A stretch of 58,789 bases of DNA, taken from the NCBI GenBank assembly GCA_001839685.1, contig MLAK01000823.1, positions 1-58,789 of the forward strand, written 5' to 3'. The notes beneath the pieces were generated by a model that ran no database searches, was not told where the DNA came from, and saw nothing but the letters and a program-made list of their open reading frames with translations. The DNA comes from Tritrichomonas foetus (Eukaryota > Parabasalia > Tritrichomonadida > Tritrichomonadidae). The number at the start of each line of letters is the position of its first letter. The first letter of the stretch is position 1. A program made the translations under genes and the position numbers. This document shows positions 58,252-58,789 of this stretch, piece by piece.

Positions 58252-58789
58252 TATTGGTCATATCTCATTATTTAGGGAGATTTTTTTAAAATTTCCGTTT
58301 AATACAGATTTATTTATAACATAATAAAATAAAAATCTTATTGGAAAGAACTTTTTTTTCAATTCTTCACGAATATTGTTTAATGATAATTTGATGAATT
58401 GTTGACACAATTAATCTCAATCATGAAGAAAGGTAAACATAAAAATCAGATTTTTATGAATATGGGAAAAAAATGCACGGATGGTTGGTCAATAAACAAT
58501 CCGCAGAAAGTAAACAGTGAATTTCAATGGTTAGGTTTACGTTGACAAATTTGATTCGAAGGTGAAATAATTCAAAACTGAACTTTTGAATTACGAATAT
58601 GTTTCATAGAATCTTTTTAGATGTATACAAACTAACTAGCTCTAGATGTAGAAGACTATTGAGAGATCTAAATGAATAATTGTTGATATTATTGTCATCT
58701 AAAAAATATTTAATTGTAATCCTATTAATAATATATAAATATTATAATTTAAAAATCAAGATACAGAGAAAACCAAATCCAAAAAAAAA
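58252..58789. other. Right flank of the window
   Basis: This AT-rich DNA lies upstream of the ankyrin gene. It should hold its promoter. Nothing specific was seen apart from the 79-bp repeat at the very end. Confidence 0.45.
58711..58789 (+). repeat. 79-bp dispersed repeat, copy B (runs off the window)
   Basis: It is identical to 27030-27108. Ten bases before it (58701-58710) also match with one difference. The match reaches the last base of the window, so the repeat may be longer. Confidence 0.9.

Noticed and set aside
1..58789. Reassignment of TGA to Trp, suggested by TGA at the conserved Trp of mariner copy 2.
   Set aside because: Other genes in the window end in TGA at the expected protein end (for example the SF3b-like and PQ-loop genes), and copy 1 uses TGG at the same position.
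1..58789. Trichomonad-type introns (GTAYGT...ACTAACACACAG).
   Set aside because: I looked for the combined branch-point/3' motif and found no match next to a gene break; frame breaks are explained by single-base changes.
1..58789. tRNA genes and CRISPR arrays.
   Set aside because: No B-box-like GGTTCGANTCC with a matching fold and no regularly spaced repeat with unique spacers was seen by eye. A tRNA scan would be decisive.

Overview
The window looks like part of a trichomonad (Parabasalia) nuclear genome, most likely Tritrichomonas or a close relative. This is an inference from content, not a database match. The DNA is AT-rich and the long genes run through as single open frames, with no obvious introns. 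Several gene types are typical trichomonad expansions: a short two-repeat Myb protein, a four-span tetraspanin, an ankyrin protein with a DUF3447-like N-terminal region, a broken BACK + F5/8-type-C protein, a fringe-like (GT31) glycosyltransferase, and mariner elements like those known from Trichomonas vaginalis.

Layout, left to right. 0.3-5 kb: ribosomal protein uL29 divergent from a centrin, a small gene remnant, and an SF3b130/CPSF-A-type splicing factor. 5.9-10.9 kb: a proline-rich protein with LKKV-like motifs, a 922-residue coiled-coil protein, and a tubby/LURP-one-like protein. 10.96-12.25 kb: mariner copy 1, intact transposase frame. 12.6-17.7 kb: a frameshifted helical protein, a tetraspanin, a Myb protein and a RABL6-like GTPase. 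18.2-20.6 kb: ribosomal protein eL42 divergent from a stand-alone Yvh1/DUSP12 zinc-binding domain, a simple repeat with a 256-base N gap, and an ARL13-like GTPase. 21.3-25.7 kb: a PQ-loop membrane protein, an unidentified Ser/Arg-rich protein, and a Tctex-type dynein light chain. 25.7-28.1 kb: gene-poor DNA carrying one copy of a 79-bp repeat. 28.1-33.4 kb: an LRR protein, a 16-bp x 10 tandem repeat, the GT31 enzyme, and a BACK/F5/8C pseudogene interrupted by mariner copy 2. 34-46 kb: an ARM-like protein, a Rab GTPase, a large Sec16 homologue divergent from NAE1/ULA1, and a CFAP210-like protein. 46.5-58.8 kb: a CHD-type remodeller, transketolase, an ENT-type nucleoside transporter, and an ankyrin protein with a frameshift. 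The window ends inside the second copy of the 79-bp repeat.

The genes are ordinary housekeeping, cytoskeletal/flagellar, trafficking and signalling genes. I see no operon and no dedicated defence or biosynthetic cluster. The most unusual points are these: repeated T6-run anomalies next to apparent +1 frameshifts; the two 1286-bp mariner copies, one intact and one killed by a single nonsense change in the WVPH motif; a Yvh1 zinc domain without its phosphatase, sharing a promoter region with a 60S ribosomal protein; a Sec16 with about 19 LF(G) repeats; GTPases lacking the catalytic Gln; and a recurrent AACCGTT-type (Myb-like) motif in front of many starts. No rRNA, tRNA or CRISPR array was recognised by eye.
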